NCBI GenBank assembly: GCA_021568835.1
Contig: JAKGSH010000010.1
Span: 2,108,001-2,172,000, forward strand
DNA: 64,000 nt
Reading direction: 5' to 3'
Origin: Streptomyces sp. Tue 6430
Lineage (GTDB): Bacteria > Actinomycetota > Actinomycetes > Streptomycetales > Streptomycetaceae
Positions 52,177-63,310 of the stretch are shown here, one piece after another (position 1 is the stretch's first letter; every line of letters begins with the position of its first letter). The position numbers and the translations under genes are program-made. The notes under the pieces are model-generated. The model was not told the DNA's origin, made no database searches, and saw only the letters and a program-made list of their open reading frames with translations.

Positions 52177-54522
52177 CTACTTGGTCGACGGACCCACCTT
52201 CACGGTGACCGTCGAGCCACTCAGGGGCTCGTTGACGATCTTGATGGAGGTGTTGGTGTCAGTGATCTTGACACCCGCGGCCGGGTTCGACGCGTCGTAG
52301 TAGGTCGACCTGCCGTCGTCGAAGACCGGGACGCCCGAACGGGCCTTGATCTTCGTGGCGACGTCGGCCTTGTGCAGCGTGATCGCGTCGGTCGGGTACC
52401 AGCTGAAGGGGGAGTCGAAGGCCTGGACGCGGTTGCGCATCAGGGTGCCGTCGGACCACTTCAGCGGGGTCGGGTGCGAGTCGACCGGGAGGATCAGGCC
52501 CTCACCCGGGTGCTGGCTGGTGTTGTCGTCGGCCTGGGAGGTGTCCCACTTCCAGATCAACAGACCGTTCTGGTACGGGTAGTGCTCCACCCAGTCCGGA
52601 CGGGTCGTCGAGAAGCCGTAGTTGTACGGGCCGACCTTGAGGACCTTGTCGTACGAGACGTACTGGCGGTTCTCGGCGATGTAGTACTGCGCGTAGTCGT
52701 CCGTGATGGCGGAGCCGATGCGGCTGAAGCCGTTGGCCGTCCACGCGGCGTCCGCGCTCTCCGCGTCGTCGGAGAACAGGGCGGCGCCGTCCGCGGTCAC
52801 CGTGATCTCGTCGGCCGCGAAGCCCTTCTGGGCCACGCCGCCGTCGGTGGCGTAGCGGAAGCGGACGTCGATCTTCTGGCCCGCGTAGGCGTCCAGGGAG
52901 TACGTCAGCTTCTGGTAGGCGTCGACCGTGCCGGTGAGGGCGGGCTTGCCGCTGCCGTCGCGCGGGACGGCCGAGCCGTCGGCGAGCTTGCCGTCGATCG
53001 GCGTCCAGTTGGAGCCGTCCGTGGACACCTCGGTGTAGAGGTAGTCGTAGTCGGCCTCGATGTCCCACCAGCCGTCCAGCGACAGCGCCGCCGTCGACCT
53101 GCCGGTCAGGTCGACCGAGCGGGTCAGGGTGTTGCGCAGGTCGTCACCGCTGCCGCTCCACCACTGCGTGGCGCCCTGGGCGGGCGCGACGACCTCGGTG
53201 GTGACGGTCTTCTCGGGCAGGGAGACGATGAGGGCCTGCGGGTTCGCGGTGTTGTACTCCGCGACGCCCAGCGTGTGCCGGGACTTCACGCCCGCCTTGG
53301 CGACCTCGTAGTCCAGCCAGCCGAGCTGGAGCTTGTCCCAGGAGTTCATGTCGCCGGGCAGGTCGCCGATGGAGTCCTTGCCGGTGCCGAGCCAGGAACC
53401 GGAGGACATCAGCGTCCAGAAGCCGGTGGAGTTCTCGCCGCCCGCCGTGTCGTACTCGTCGGGCAGGCCGAGGTCGTGGCCGTACTCGTGGGCGAAGACG
53501 CCCAGGCCGCCGTTCTCCGGCTGGATGGTGTAGTCGCCGACCCAGACGCCGGTGTCGCCGATCTGGGTGCCGCCGAGCTTGTTGGTGTCCGGGCCGGTGG
53601 AGCCGGCGTCGGTGCCGAAGGCGTACCAGCGGTGGGCCCAGATGGCGTCCGCGCCCTGGGCGCCGCCGCCCGCGGACTCGTCCTCGCCGGCGTGCACGAT
53701 CTGGAAGTGGTCGATGTAGCCGTCGGACTCGTTGAAGTCGCCGTCGCCGTCGAAGTCGTAACGGTCCCACTGGTCGTACCCGGCCAGTTCGGCCTTGATC
53801 TCGGCGGCGGTGGCACCGGCGGCCTCGCGCTCGGCGACCCACGCGTTGACGCCGTCCTGCACGGCGTACCAGGCGCCGGTGGAGGCGTCGTTGGAGCCGT
53901 AACGGGCCTCGTTGTAGGGGACCTTGACCCAGTCGGTGACCTCACCGTCGACCGAGTAGCGGCCCGAGGACTGCTTCTCGTAGTACTTCTTCAGGGACTC
54001 GGTGCCCGCGGCGGTGCCGAAGTACAGGTCCTGGAAGTGCTTCTGGTCGTAGTCCGCCTGCCAGGCGGTGCTGTTGTCCTTGGTGCGGTCCGGCTGCGCG
54101 ATCTGGTTGTGCAGCGGGCCGGGGGTGCCGCCGTAGCGGCTGTCCACCTGGTCGCCGAACTCGACGAGGATCGTGAAGATCTTGTCGGTCTTCTCGCGGC
54201 CGAGTTCGACGTACTTGCTCTCGCCCCTGCGGCTGTCGAGCTGGACGACCTTGGAGCCGTCCCGGTTCTTGACCGTGGCTTCGCCGGATATGACCTGCTC
54301 GAGGGCTTCCTCGCGCTGGGCGTCCTGCGTCTTGCTGAGCGGCCCGTCGAAGTCGTGTTCGCGGGTGTCGGCCGGCTGCGGGTCGTGCCGGTCCACCGCC
54401 GGGGTGTCGGCCGGCGCGTTGTCGGCCGCCTGTGCCACGGCGAACGTCGAGAACGTCGCCGAGGCCGCCGCGAGGGCGACGACCGTGGCGGCCGTCCTGA
54501 ACGTCCAGGATCTGCTGGTCAC
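52177..54522 (-). CDS. secreted immune inhibitor A-type M6 metalloprotease
   Basis: 781 residues from GTG 54522 with GGGGAGG upstream. Signal peptide about residues 1-33 (TFSTFAVAQAA). A propeptide region (NKDGS-type, REEALEQVISGEATVKNRDG) precedes the catalytic domain, with the zinc motif HEYGHDLGLPDE (His345, Glu346, His349). Long beta-rich regions follow (SRSVDLTGRSTAALSLDGWW, a MAM/jelly-roll type). GDFNESDGYIDHFQIVHAGE resembles the Ca-binding insert. It is exported to degrade proteins in the environment or remodel the surface. A promoter with an inverted repeat lies upstream at 54592-54627. Confidence 0.92.
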   Translation of the reverse strand: MTSRSWTFRTAATVVALAAASATFSTFAVAQAADNAPADTPAVDRHDPQPADTREHDFDGPLSKTQDAQREEALEQVISGEATVKNRDGSKVVQLDSRRGESKYVELGREKTDKIFTILVEFGDQVDSRYGGTPGPLHNQIAQPDRTKDNSTAWQADYDQKHFQDLYFGTAAGTESLKKYYEKQSSGRYSVDGEVTDWVKVPYNEARYGSNDASTGAWYAVQDGVNAWVAEREAAGATAAEIKAELAGYDQWDRYDFDGDGDFNESDGYIDHFQIVHAGEDESAGGGAQGADAIWAHRWYAFGTDAGSTGPDTNKLGGTQIGDTGVWVGDYTIQPENGGLGVFAHEYGHDLGLPDEYDTAGGENSTGFWTLMSSGSWLGTGKDSIGDLPGDMNSWDKLQLGWLDYEVAKAGVKSRHTLGVAEYNTANPQALIVSLPEKTVTTEVVAPAQGATQWWSGSGDDLRNTLTRSVDLTGRSTAALSLDGWWDIEADYDYLYTEVSTDGSNWTPIDGKLADGSAVPRDGSGKPALTGTVDAYQKLTYSLDAYAGQKIDVRFRYATDGGVAQKGFAADEITVTADGAALFSDDAESADAAWTANGFSRIGSAITDDYAQYYIAENRQYVSYDKVLKVGPYNYGFSTTRPDWVEHYPYQNGLLIWKWDTSQADDNTSQHPGEGLILPVDSHPTPLKWSDGTLMRNRVQAFDSPFSWYPTDAITLHKADVATKIKARSGVPVFDDGRSTYYDASNPAAGVKITDTNTSIKIVNEPLSGSTVTVKVGPSTK

Positions 54523-54591
54523 TTGATTGCCTCCCCTAACGCGTGCCGGAGGCGCGGAAGGGGGATCCATGTCAAGGGAAGTCCGCGCGCG

Positions 54592-54627
54592 GTTATACGC
54601 GTGTAGTCAAGTGACGCCATTTGACTA
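54592..54627 (-). promoter_or_regulatory. inverted-repeat operator at the M6 protease promoter
   Basis: TAGTCAA (54604-54610) and TTGACTA (54621-54627) form a 7-bp dyad with a 10-bp spacer, directly upstream of a minus-strand -10-like TATAAC (54592-54597) and spanning where the -35 should be. The rest of the gap (54523-54874, 352 bp) shows no other clear signal or gene; a small helical plus-strand gene begins at 54875. Confidence 0.6.
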
Positions 54628-54874
54628 CTGCTTCACCGGAAAAGACAGACCTTGACTTGAACAGGTCAACGCATTATTGGAAGCCCACGTTCGCATTGCG
54701 GACACGTGACGATCATGTGGCGGGCGCGCGGCCCCGTCCGGCAGGTGGACGCCATGACTCCGTGCGCCCCCCGTGCACCGGCACCGTGTGTCAGCTCACG
54801 CTTACCGCTCGTTCCCGTCGGGCATGCAGCCGAATAGAGTCGAGACCGCCCCCGCTTCCGAGGACACGATTGCC

Positions 54875-55150
54875 ATGCCTCGTCCGACTGTCGCACAGCT
54901 CGCGTACGGTTCCTGCACCGTCATCCTCTCGACGCTCGTCATGCTGCTGCTGTCACGGGCGAGTTCGGGCTCGCTCGTCGCGGTCATCGCCGTCACCGCG
55001 CTCGCCCTCGGCGTACTCGTCGCCATGACGCTCCCGGCCCCGCGCCGCCAGGCCGTCGGCGTCACCGTGGCACGCTCCACCGTGGACGAGCCCGTACCCG
55101 CCCCGGTCGCCGCGGCGCCCGGGCCGGTCCGGGAGCCGTCGGCACGCTGA
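54875..55150 (+). CDS. small two-span membrane protein
   Basis: 91 residues from ATG 54875; ATG 54824 in the same frame would add 17 residues. Two spans (AYGSCTVILSTLVMLLLSRA and LVAVIAVTALALGVLVAMTLP) and a charged tail (RRQAVGVTVARSTVDEPVPA). No domain recognised. Divergent from the M6 protease. Confidence 0.6.
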   Translation: MPRPTVAQLAYGSCTVILSTLVMLLLSRASSGSLVAVIAVTALALGVLVAMTLPAPRRQAVGVTVARSTVDEPVPAPVAAAPGPVREPSAR

Positions 55151-55213
55151 ACGGCACGACGGGAGGGCCCGCGCCGGTACGGAGCGGGCCCTCACCGTCG
55201 CGGTGACGCCCCG

Positions 55214-55939
55214 TCAGTCGGCGCTGACGACGACCGTCTTGGCGGCCTTGTCGTGCAGTCCCTGCTTGTAGGGCTTGTCGAAGAAGCTCCAGCCGCCGCA
55301 GATCGCCGTCCACAGACAGGCGCAGCAGAACGCGAACGGCACCCACAGCACGAGGGCGCGCACCAGCGAGGTCTGCACGGAGGGCGTGGAGCCGTCGTCG
55401 AGGTCGGCCACGCGCAGGCCGAGCCACTTCTTCCCCAGCGTGCGACCGGACCTGGCGGTCATGAAGGTGTCGTAGGCGATGTACAGCACGGCGGCCACGA
55501 CGGACTGGGCGAATGACCTGCCGACCTGGACGTCGCCCGCGCCGTACTCGTTGACCCCGAAGCCCCACGTCAGCAGCCACACGACGACGGCCACCAGGAT
55601 CATGTCGATGATCCGCGCCAGCGTGCGCCTGCCGCTGTCGGCGAGCGGGGGCATCCCGGAGAGCGGGTCCGCGGGGTAACCGCCGTAGGGGTCACCGCCG
55701 TAGGGCCCGCCGCCGCCGAACGGCGGCTGCTGCCCGCCCCCGTGCGGCGGCTGCCGGCCACCTCCGTATGGCGGCTGCTGTCCACCTGAACCGCCGCCCG
55801 AACCGCCGTGCGGGCTGTCGTACGGCGAACCCTGTGGGCCTTGCCCCGGTCCGTGCGGGGGCTGCTGCGGGGGCTGCTTCCTGAACGGATCGTCCTCCGG
55901 CGGCTCGCCGCCGGACCCGGGTGGCGGTTCGGTCGTCAT
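55214..55939 (-). CDS. RDD family membrane protein
   Basis: 241 residues from ATG 55939. A Gly/Pro/Gln-rich cytosolic leader of about 95 residues (QQPPHGPGQGPQGSPYDSPH and similar) is followed by the RDD domain (RRTLARIIDMILVAVVVWLL, ARSGRTLGKKWLGLRVADLD, GLHDKAAKTVVVSAD). Three spans are expected. RDD proteins are membrane proteins of uncertain function, some linked to transport of small molecules. A second RDD gene lies directly upstream on the same strand. Confidence 0.88.
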   Translation of the reverse strand: MTTEPPPGSGGEPPEDDPFRKQPPQQPPHGPGQGPQGSPYDSPHGGSGGGSGGQQPPYGGGRQPPHGGGQQPPFGGGGPYGGDPYGGYPADPLSGMPPLADSGRRTLARIIDMILVAVVVWLLTWGFGVNEYGAGDVQVGRSFAQSVVAAVLYIAYDTFMTARSGRTLGKKWLGLRVADLDDGSTPSVQTSLVRALVLWVPFAFCCACLWTAICGGWSFFDKPYKQGLHDKAAKTVVVSAD

Positions 55940-56029
55940 GGCCCGAGTCGAACGCGAACCGCCCGCCCCCGCATCCGGCGAGCGGCCGTCCGGGGGTACG
56001 GGACGCGCGGGCCGGTCGCGGCGGGGCCG

Positions 56030-57752
56030 CTACCCCGCCACGAACGTGTGCGCCGCCTTGTCGTGCCAGCACTGGCGCCACGGCCTGTCGAACAGGCCCC
56101 ACACGATGCCGATGATCCCGACGGCGAGGAGACCCGGGACGCTGTAGACGAGCCAGCGGCGCAGGGCGAGGCCGAACGACGGGGGCTCGTGGCCCTCGAT
56201 GTCCCGCACCTGCAGACCGAACAGCTTCTTGCCCAGGGTCCGGCCCCATCTGGCGGTCGGCAGCGCCTCGTACACGACGCCGAAGCAGATCAGGACGGCC
56301 AGGACCACGCCGAGGTACGCCGACGTGGTGCCGTCCAGCAGCCAGACCGTGACGGTCTCGCCGCTGAGTTCGGCCGCGTCGATCTTGTCGTTGACGTGCT
56401 CGACCGCCTTCAGGCCGAGCGGGACCGCCGCCGCGCCGGTGACGGCCGCGAGGACGAGCGTGTCGACGAGCCGCGCGCCCAGCCTCCGGCCGAGCCCGGC
56501 GGGGCGCGCCGCCGCCTGCCGGCGGGCGGCGGCCTGGAACACGTCGTCCACCGGCGGCTTCCACGGCACCACGGGCTGGTCGTCCCCGGCGCCCGCGAGC
56601 CGGTGCACCTGCTGCGCCCAGGACTGCTGTCCGCCTCCGGGACCCACAGCCATGGGCGCACCGCCGGCGCCCGGGCCGGCCGCCGGGGACCCGTCGGCCT
56701 GCCCGGGGAGGCCGGGGGCGCCCGGAGTGCCGGAAAGGGGCCGGGCGCCCTGTGCGGGAGCGGCCTGCGGGGCCGGAGCGGGAGCGGCCTGCGGGGCCGG
56801 GGCGGGGGTGGGCTGCGGGGCCGGGGCGGGAGCGGCCTGCGGGGCCGGAGCGGGCATGGCCTGCGGGGCCGGAGCGGGCATGGCCTGCGGGGCCGGAGCG
56901 GGGGCACTCGGGGCGGGCATGGCCTGCGCCGCCGCGGCACGGTCGGCGGCGGCCTTGCCCGCGCCGAATCCGGGCTTCCCGGGAGCGGCGGGCGCACCGG
57001 CCGCGGCCGGACCCGCCGCACCGAAACCGGGACCGGGACCGGGATCGCCCGGCCCCCCGGAACCCGGCGGGCCGAAGACCCCCGCGCCGGGTTCGCCGGT
57101 GGCGGAGCCGCCCACGCCCACCGGGCCCTGGGGGCCGGCGCCCGCCTGCTCCGGGGCGCGCGGGGACGGCGTACGGAAGGTCATCGTGCCCTCGTCCCTG
57201 GCCGCGGGGCCCACGGTCGGGCGGCGCGACATGAAGGTGGCGTCCGGCGCGGCGTCGGGCGGTGCCGTGCGGGGGTCCGGGGTCCGGGGGCCCGGCTGGG
57301 GGCCCGGCTGGGGCCCGGCTGGGGCCCGGCTGGGGGCCGCCCCAGGAGACGCGGCGGTCCTGGTCGCCGCCGAAGCCGGACTGCCGGGAGCGGTCGGCGC
57401 CCCAGGCGGAGGCCGGCTCGGGCCGACCCCCGTACTGCTGCGGATCCTCGTCGAAGAAGTGCGGGCCCGTCTCCTCGACGGAGGCCGGAGCCGGGACCGG
57501 AGCCGGGGCCTGGGGCTGGGCCGATGCCGGGGCGGGGGACGAAGCCGGGGCCGGGGCCGCTCCCGGAGCGGGGGACGAAGCCGGGGCCGCTCCCGGAACG
57601 GCGAGCGGTTCGCCGCCGGACGGCGCGGGCCGGCTGGTGCCGGGCACCCAGGAGGAGCCGTTCCAGTACCGGACGTAGCCGGGGATGGACGGGTCCGGGT
57701 AGTACCCCTCGCGGGGGCTGTCGTCGCCTGGTGCCGGGGTTGGGGCGCTCAT
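56030..57752 (-). CDS. RDD family protein with DUF2510 and long Ala/Pro linker (frameshift near 57310)
   Basis: ATG 57752. The N-terminus MSAPTPAPGDDSPREGYYPD and VRYWNGSSWVPGTSRPAPSG is a DUF2510-type W-x-W-containing binding motif. A Pro/Ala/Gly linker of some 300 residues follows with tandem APAPQAMPAPAPQAAP repeats. Within it the frame changes near 57310, in a CCCGGCTGGGG repeat. The RDD domain is at the end (LGRRLGARLVDTLVLAAVTG, TARWGRTLGKKLFGLQVRDI, QCWHDKAAHTFVAG). Encoded 90 bp upstream of the shorter RDD protein, on the same strand. Ala/Pro linkers of this length usually span the cell wall. Confidence 0.82.
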
Positions 57753-57977
57753 GTCCGTCGTCCCGTATCTGCTCGGGGGTGGGATGGGGCCTCCACATCT
57801 ACCAGACGGGCGCAACTCCCATCGCCGGTCCGGCCGGACCCACTCCTTTCCGGGCAACGGTGGGCACGCGACGCACATGTTCGGACCGTCCGCGAAAAAG
57901 TTCCCCGAACCCGCGTAACGGTCGAATCCGAAGTCGCTCTCCCTCACGTACGCATCCACAGCGAGAGGAGAACGGAC

Positions 57978-58499
57978 ATGCACCACACCGTGGTGGAACG
58001 GGAGCTGGAACTGCGGCTGGTCCTGTCGCCGGAGCACAGTGTCGCGGTGCCGGCGCGGCTCGGCTACCGCAGCGACGACCCCTTCGCCGTCCACGTCAGC
58101 TTCCACATCGACTCGGAGTGCCCCGTCCACTGGACGTTCGCCCGCGAACTCCTCGTGGAGGGCGTGTTCCGGCCCTGCGGGTACGGGGACGTGCGGGTGT
58201 GGCCGACGAAGGCGGACGGGCGCGGCGTCGTGCTGATGGCGCTCAGTTCACCCGACGGTGACGCGCTGCTGGAGGCGCCCGCGGAGCAGGTGTCGGCCTG
58301 GCTGGAGCGGACGCTGCGGGCGGTGCCCCCGGGGACCGAGGGCGGGCGGCTCGACGTCGACGAGGCGCTGGCCGGGCTGCTCGCCCCGCTTCCGGCGGAC
58401 GAGCTGCGGCCGTGCGAGCCCGGGCCGTACGACCCGTGGCCGTACGACCCGTGGCCGTGCGACCCGTGGCCGTCGGACGAGCCGAAGGACGGCGAATGA
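57978..58499 (+). CDS. ssgG: SsgA-like sporulation protein
   Basis: 173 residues from ATG 57978 with GAGAGGAG upstream. The SALP fold shows VERELELRLVLSPEHSVAVP, DPFAVHVSFHIDSECPVHWT and FARELLVEGVFRPCGYGDVR with the P-W/T motif. The C-terminus has tandem GPYDPWP/YDPWPCDPWPSDEP units. SsgA-like proteins localise the septum and cell-wall machinery during sporulation. Position beside rph/hppD suggests ssgG (from memory of the S. coelicolor gene order); the symbol is not certain. Confidence 0.85.
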   Translation: MHHTVVERELELRLVLSPEHSVAVPARLGYRSDDPFAVHVSFHIDSECPVHWTFARELLVEGVFRPCGYGDVRVWPTKADGRGVVLMALSSPDGDALLEAPAEQVSAWLERTLRAVPPGTEGGRLDVDEALAGLLAPLPADELRPCEPGPYDPWPYDPWPCDPWPSDEPKDGE

Positions 58500-58530
58500 C
58501 GGGGCGTGACGGCGCGTGACGGGGCGCGGC

Positions 58531-59931
58531 TCAGAACAGCTTGCCGGGGTTGAGGATGCCCAGCGGGTCGAAGACCTGCTTGATCCGCCGCTGCATCTCC
58601 AGGCCGACGGGGCCCAGTTCGCGCGCCAGCCACTCCTTCTTCAGCACGCCCACGCCGTGCTCGCCGGTGATGGTGCCGCCCAGTTCCAGGCCGAGTGCCA
58701 TGATCTCGTCGAAGGACTCGCGGGCGCGCCGTGCCTCGTCGGGGTCGGCCGCGTCGAAGCAGACGGTGGGGTGGGTGTTGCCGTCGCCCGCGTGGGCGCA
58801 GACCCCGATGGTGAGGCGGTGCTTGTCGGCGATGCGCTCGACGCCCTCGAGCATGTCGCCGAGGCGGGAGCGGGGCACGCACACGTCGTCGATCATCGTC
58901 GTGCCCTTGACCGCCTCCAGGGCCACCAGCGCGGACCGCCGGGCCTGGAGGAGGAGTTCGGACTCGGCGGCGTCCTCGGCGGGGACGACCCGGGTGGCGC
59001 CGGCGGCCTCGCACAGCGCGCCGACGGCGGCGAGGTCGGCGGCCGGGTCCGGGGTGTCGAAGGCGGCGAGGAGGAGGGCCTCGGTGGTCTCCGGCAGGCC
59101 CATGCGGGTCAGTTCGTTGACCGCCCTGACCGTCGTACGGTCCATCAGCTCGAGGAGGGAGGGGACGTGGCCGCCGGCCATGATGCGGCAGACGGCGTCG
59201 CAGGCGGCGCCGGCGGAGGCGAACTCGGCGGCCAGGACCAGCTGCCGCGGCGGCCGCGGCTTCAGGGCCAGGGTGGCGCGGACGACGACGCCGAGGGAGC
59301 CCTCGGAGCCGACGAACAGGCGGGTGAGGTCGTACCCGGCGACGCCCTTCGCGGTGCGGCGGCCGGTGGACATCAGCCGTCCGTCGGCGAGGACGACGTC
59401 CAGGCCGAGGACGTACTCGGCGGTGACGCCGTACTTCACGCAGCACAGGCCGCCGGAGGCGGTGCCGATGTTGCCGCCGATCGTGCACGTCTCCCAGCTG
59501 GAGGGGTCCGGCGGGTAGTACAGGCCGTGTTCGCCCACCGCGCGGGACAGCACGGCGTTGACGACTCCCGGTTCGACGACGGCGACGCGGTCGACGGGGC
59601 TGATCTCCAGGATGCGGTCCATCTTCGTCAGGGAGAGGACCAGGCAGCCGTCGGAGGCGTTGGCGGCGCCCGACAGGCCGGTGCGGGCGCCCTGCGGAAC
59701 GACCGGGACCCGCAGCTCGGTGGCGGTGCGCAGGACGTGCTGGACCTGTTCGACCGTGCGCGGCAGCACGACGGCGGCCGGGGTGCCGGCCGGGCAGAAG
59801 CTCGCCATGTCGTGGGCGTAGGAGGCCGTGACGTCGGGGTCGGTGAGGACCGCCTCGGCGGGCAGGCCGTCGAGCAGTCGGTCGAGGAGGTTGCCGGTCA
59901 CCTCGTCGCGAGGGGCTTCGATGCGGCTCAT
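58531..59931 (-). CDS. FAD-linked oxidase (GlcD/lactate dehydrogenase family)
   Basis: 466 residues from ATG 59931; GTG 59937 also possible. The FAD-binding PCMH domain (VVLPRTVEQVQHVLRTATEL, GARTGLSGAANASDGCLVLS, GNIGTASGGLCCVKYGVTAE) precedes the GlcD-type C-terminus (GICVGAHAGDGNTHPTVCFD with the HAGDGN motif, GGTITGEHGVGVLKKEWLAR). It oxidises 2-hydroxy acids such as glycolate or lactate and passes electrons on. The family also includes D-lactate dehydrogenases and 4-phosphoerythronate-like members. Single gene, convergent with the ssgG gene. Confidence 0.9.
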   Translation of the reverse strand: MSRIEAPRDEVTGNLLDRLLDGLPAEAVLTDPDVTASYAHDMASFCPAGTPAAVVLPRTVEQVQHVLRTATELRVPVVPQGARTGLSGAANASDGCLVLSLTKMDRILEISPVDRVAVVEPGVVNAVLSRAVGEHGLYYPPDPSSWETCTIGGNIGTASGGLCCVKYGVTAEYVLGLDVVLADGRLMSTGRRTAKGVAGYDLTRLFVGSEGSLGVVVRATLALKPRPPRQLVLAAEFASAGAACDAVCRIMAGGHVPSLLELMDRTTVRAVNELTRMGLPETTEALLLAAFDTPDPAADLAAVGALCEAAGATRVVPAEDAAESELLLQARRSALVALEAVKGTTMIDDVCVPRSRLGDMLEGVERIADKHRLTIGVCAHAGDGNTHPTVCFDAADPDEARRARESFDEIMALGLELGGTITGEHGVGVLKKEWLARELGPVGLEMQRRIKQVFDPLGILNPGKLF

Positions 59932-60029
59932 GATCACAGCGTCGCACCCGCCGCCATCGGTGTGAACCCCGCCTGCGGCACCCGGCCGACACCGGCGCGC
60001 GGTCGTCGCCCTGGCGCACAGTGAGCGCC

Positions 60030-61520
60030 ATGGAGAGCGCTGCCGAGACCGCCGAAGCCCCCGCCGACGCCGAGACTCCCGCCGACGCCGCAGCCGACGC
60101 CGCGGCCGCCGCAGCGCGGTCCGGGGCGGGGAAGGCCCGCTCCCGGCTGCGCCGGCGGATGTCGGCCGGCTCGGTGGCCGGCGCCCTCGTGCTGGGCGGG
60201 GTCCTGTGGTGCCTGCCCGGCGAGGAGGCGGGCCGGCCGGCGCCGGGGCCCGCAGCGGGGGCGCAGGCGCAGGCGGCGGTGCGGACCGGGACGGCCGCCG
60301 CGCTGCCCGCTCTGGAGGCGCTGATCGGCGAGCGCGAGGCGCGGGTGCGCGCCCGTCCGCGGGACGCCCGCTCCTGGGCGGTCCTCGGCGCGGCCTACGT
60401 CGAGCGCGGCCGGCGCACCGCCGACGCGGCCGTCCTCTACCCCGAGGCCGAACGGGCGCTGCGGACCTCCCTGTCGGTGCGCCCCGCGGGGAACGCCGAG
60501 GCCCTGGTCGGGCTGGCCGCCCTGGCCAACGCCCGCCGGGACTTCCCGGCCGCGCGGTCCTGGGGCGAGGCCGCGCGCGAGCGGGCCCCGAAGCGCTGGA
60601 CGGTGTACCCGCAGCTGATCGACGCCTACACCGGGCTCGGCGACCACAGGAAGGCGGCGACCGCGCTGGACCGGCTGCTGGAACTGCGTTCGGGACCGGT
60701 GGCGCTGGGGCGGGCGGCGGCCGTCTACCGGGACCAGGGCCGGCGCGAGGACGCGGCGGCGGCGCTGTCGGACGCGGCGGCCGGGGCGGCCGCTCCCGCC
60801 GAACGGGCGGCCTGGCTGGAGCGGGCGGGGCAGCTCGCCTTCGAGCGCGGTGACCGGGAGCCGGCGCTGCGGCACTTCCAGGAGGCGGTGCGCCTCGACC
60901 CCGACCAGCGGGCCGCGCAGGCCGGGCAGGGGCGGGCGCTGGCGGCGCTGGGCCGGACGACGGAGGCGCTGACCGCGTACCGGGCGGCCCTGGCCGGGCA
61001 GCCGCTGCCGCAGTACGCGCTGGAGCTGGGCGAGCTGTACGAGTCGCTGGGGATGCCCGGGGCGGCGGGCGTGCAGTACGACCTGCTGCGCGAGCGGGTC
61101 CGGCGGGAGGCGGCGGGCGGGGTGGACGGGGCGCTGGTACTGGGCCGGTTCGAGGCCGACCACGGCGATCCGGAGGCGGCCGTGCGGCGGCTGCTGGCGG
61201 AGTGGCGGCGCCAGCCGGGGATCGAGGTCGCCGACGCGCTGGGCTGGGCCCTGCACCGGGCCGGGCGGCACGAGGAGGGGCTGCGGTACGCCGTGATCGC
61301 CACCGACCGGGCGCACGAGGGCACGGTGCGCAGCGCGCCGTACCTCTACCACCGGGGCATGATCGAGCGGCGGGTGCGGCGGGAGGGGGCGGCGCGGCGG
61401 CATCTGGAGGAGGCGCTGCGGATCAACCCGTACTTCTCCCCGCTGCACGCGCGGACGGCCCGCACGGCGCTGGTGGCGCTGGGCGAGCCGTCGGTGGCGC
61501 GGGTGCCGGACTTCTCGTGA
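60030..61520 (+). CDS. tetratricopeptide-repeat membrane protein
   Basis: 496 residues from ATG 60030; GTG 60021 is an alternative. An N-terminal Ala/Pro region and one span (AGSVAGALVLGGVLWCLPGE) lead to at least eight TPR units (AVLGAAYVERGRRTADAAVL, ALVGLAALANARRDFPAARS, RAGQLAFERGDREPALRHFQ, EAVRLDPDQRAAQAGQGRAL). The repeats bind proteins. It is divergent from the FAD oxidase gene and convergent with hppD. Function unknown. Confidence 0.8.
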   Translation: MESAAETAEAPADAETPADAAADAAAAAARSGAGKARSRLRRRMSAGSVAGALVLGGVLWCLPGEEAGRPAPGPAAGAQAQAAVRTGTAAALPALEALIGEREARVRARPRDARSWAVLGAAYVERGRRTADAAVLYPEAERALRTSLSVRPAGNAEALVGLAALANARRDFPAARSWGEAARERAPKRWTVYPQLIDAYTGLGDHRKAATALDRLLELRSGPVALGRAAAVYRDQGRREDAAAALSDAAAGAAAPAERAAWLERAGQLAFERGDREPALRHFQEAVRLDPDQRAAQAGQGRALAALGRTTEALTAYRAALAGQPLPQYALELGELYESLGMPGAAGVQYDLLRERVRREAAGGVDGALVLGRFEADHGDPEAAVRRLLAEWRRQPGIEVADALGWALHRAGRHEEGLRYAVIATDRAHEGTVRSAPYLYHRGMIERRVRREGAARRHLEEALRINPYFSPLHARTARTALVALGEPSVARVPDFS

Positions 61521-61541
61521 CCGGCGGCCGGCAGCAGGCTG

Positions 61542-62741
<1,200 letters not shown>

Positions 62742-62809
62742 TCATCATGTGCAGTGACACGGCGGTCGCGGCGGCTTTTCTGTACAGGGTGACCATCTCG
62801 GAGGCGGGC

Positions 62810-63304
62810 GTGGCGATCGATCATCTGGACGGGCGGATCATCGTGCTGCTGGCGCGGGAGCCGCGGATCGGCGTGCTGGAGATGTCACGGCGGCTGGGGG
62901 TCGCCCGGGGGACGGCGCAGGCGCGGCTGGACCGGCTTCAGTCGAACGGAGTCATCCGCGGGTTCGGCCCCGAGGTGGATCCGGCGGCGCTCGGCTACCC
63001 GGTCACCGCGTTCGCCACGCTGCAGATCCGGCAGGGCCAAGGCGCCGACGTGCGCGCCCACTTGGCGTCGGTGCCGGAGGTGCTGGAGCTGCACACCACC
63101 ACCGGCACCGGGGACATGCTGTGCCGTCTGGTGGCCCGCTCCAACGCCGATCTCCAGCGGGTCATCGACCGGGTCGTCGGCTTTGATGGCATTGTCCGGG
63201 CCTCCACCGCGATCGTGATGGAGAACCCTGTGCCCCTGCGGGTCATCCCGCTGGTGGAGCAGGCCGCGGACGATCGGGAAGGGCCTGGCCGGACGACGGG
63301 GTGA
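62810..63304 (+). CDS. Lrp/AsnC-family regulator of hppD
   Basis: 164 residues from GTG 62810 with GGAGG 4 bp upstream. The winged helix is IDHLDGRIIVLLAREPRIGV, EMSRRLGVARGTAQARLDRL, and the RAM ligand domain is VTAFATLQIRQGQGADVRAH, EVLELHTTTGTGDMLCRLVA. It probably represses or activates hppD from the shared intergenic region and responds to an amino acid. A longer GTG/ATG start at 62747 is possible. Its stop is 6 bp before the next gene. Confidence 0.85.
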   Translation: MAIDHLDGRIIVLLAREPRIGVLEMSRRLGVARGTAQARLDRLQSNGVIRGFGPEVDPAALGYPVTAFATLQIRQGQGADVRAHLASVPEVLELHTTTGTGDMLCRLVARSNADLQRVIDRVVGFDGIVRASTAIVMENPVPLRVIPLVEQAADDREGPGRTTG

Positions 63305-63310
63305 GGGCGT

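Noticed and set aside
51808-54606. 932-residue plus-strand open frame opposite the M6 protease
   Set aside because: It is the antisense of a clearly coding gene with signal peptide and zinc motif; its composition (Val/Gly/Arg-rich) is that of a GC shadow.
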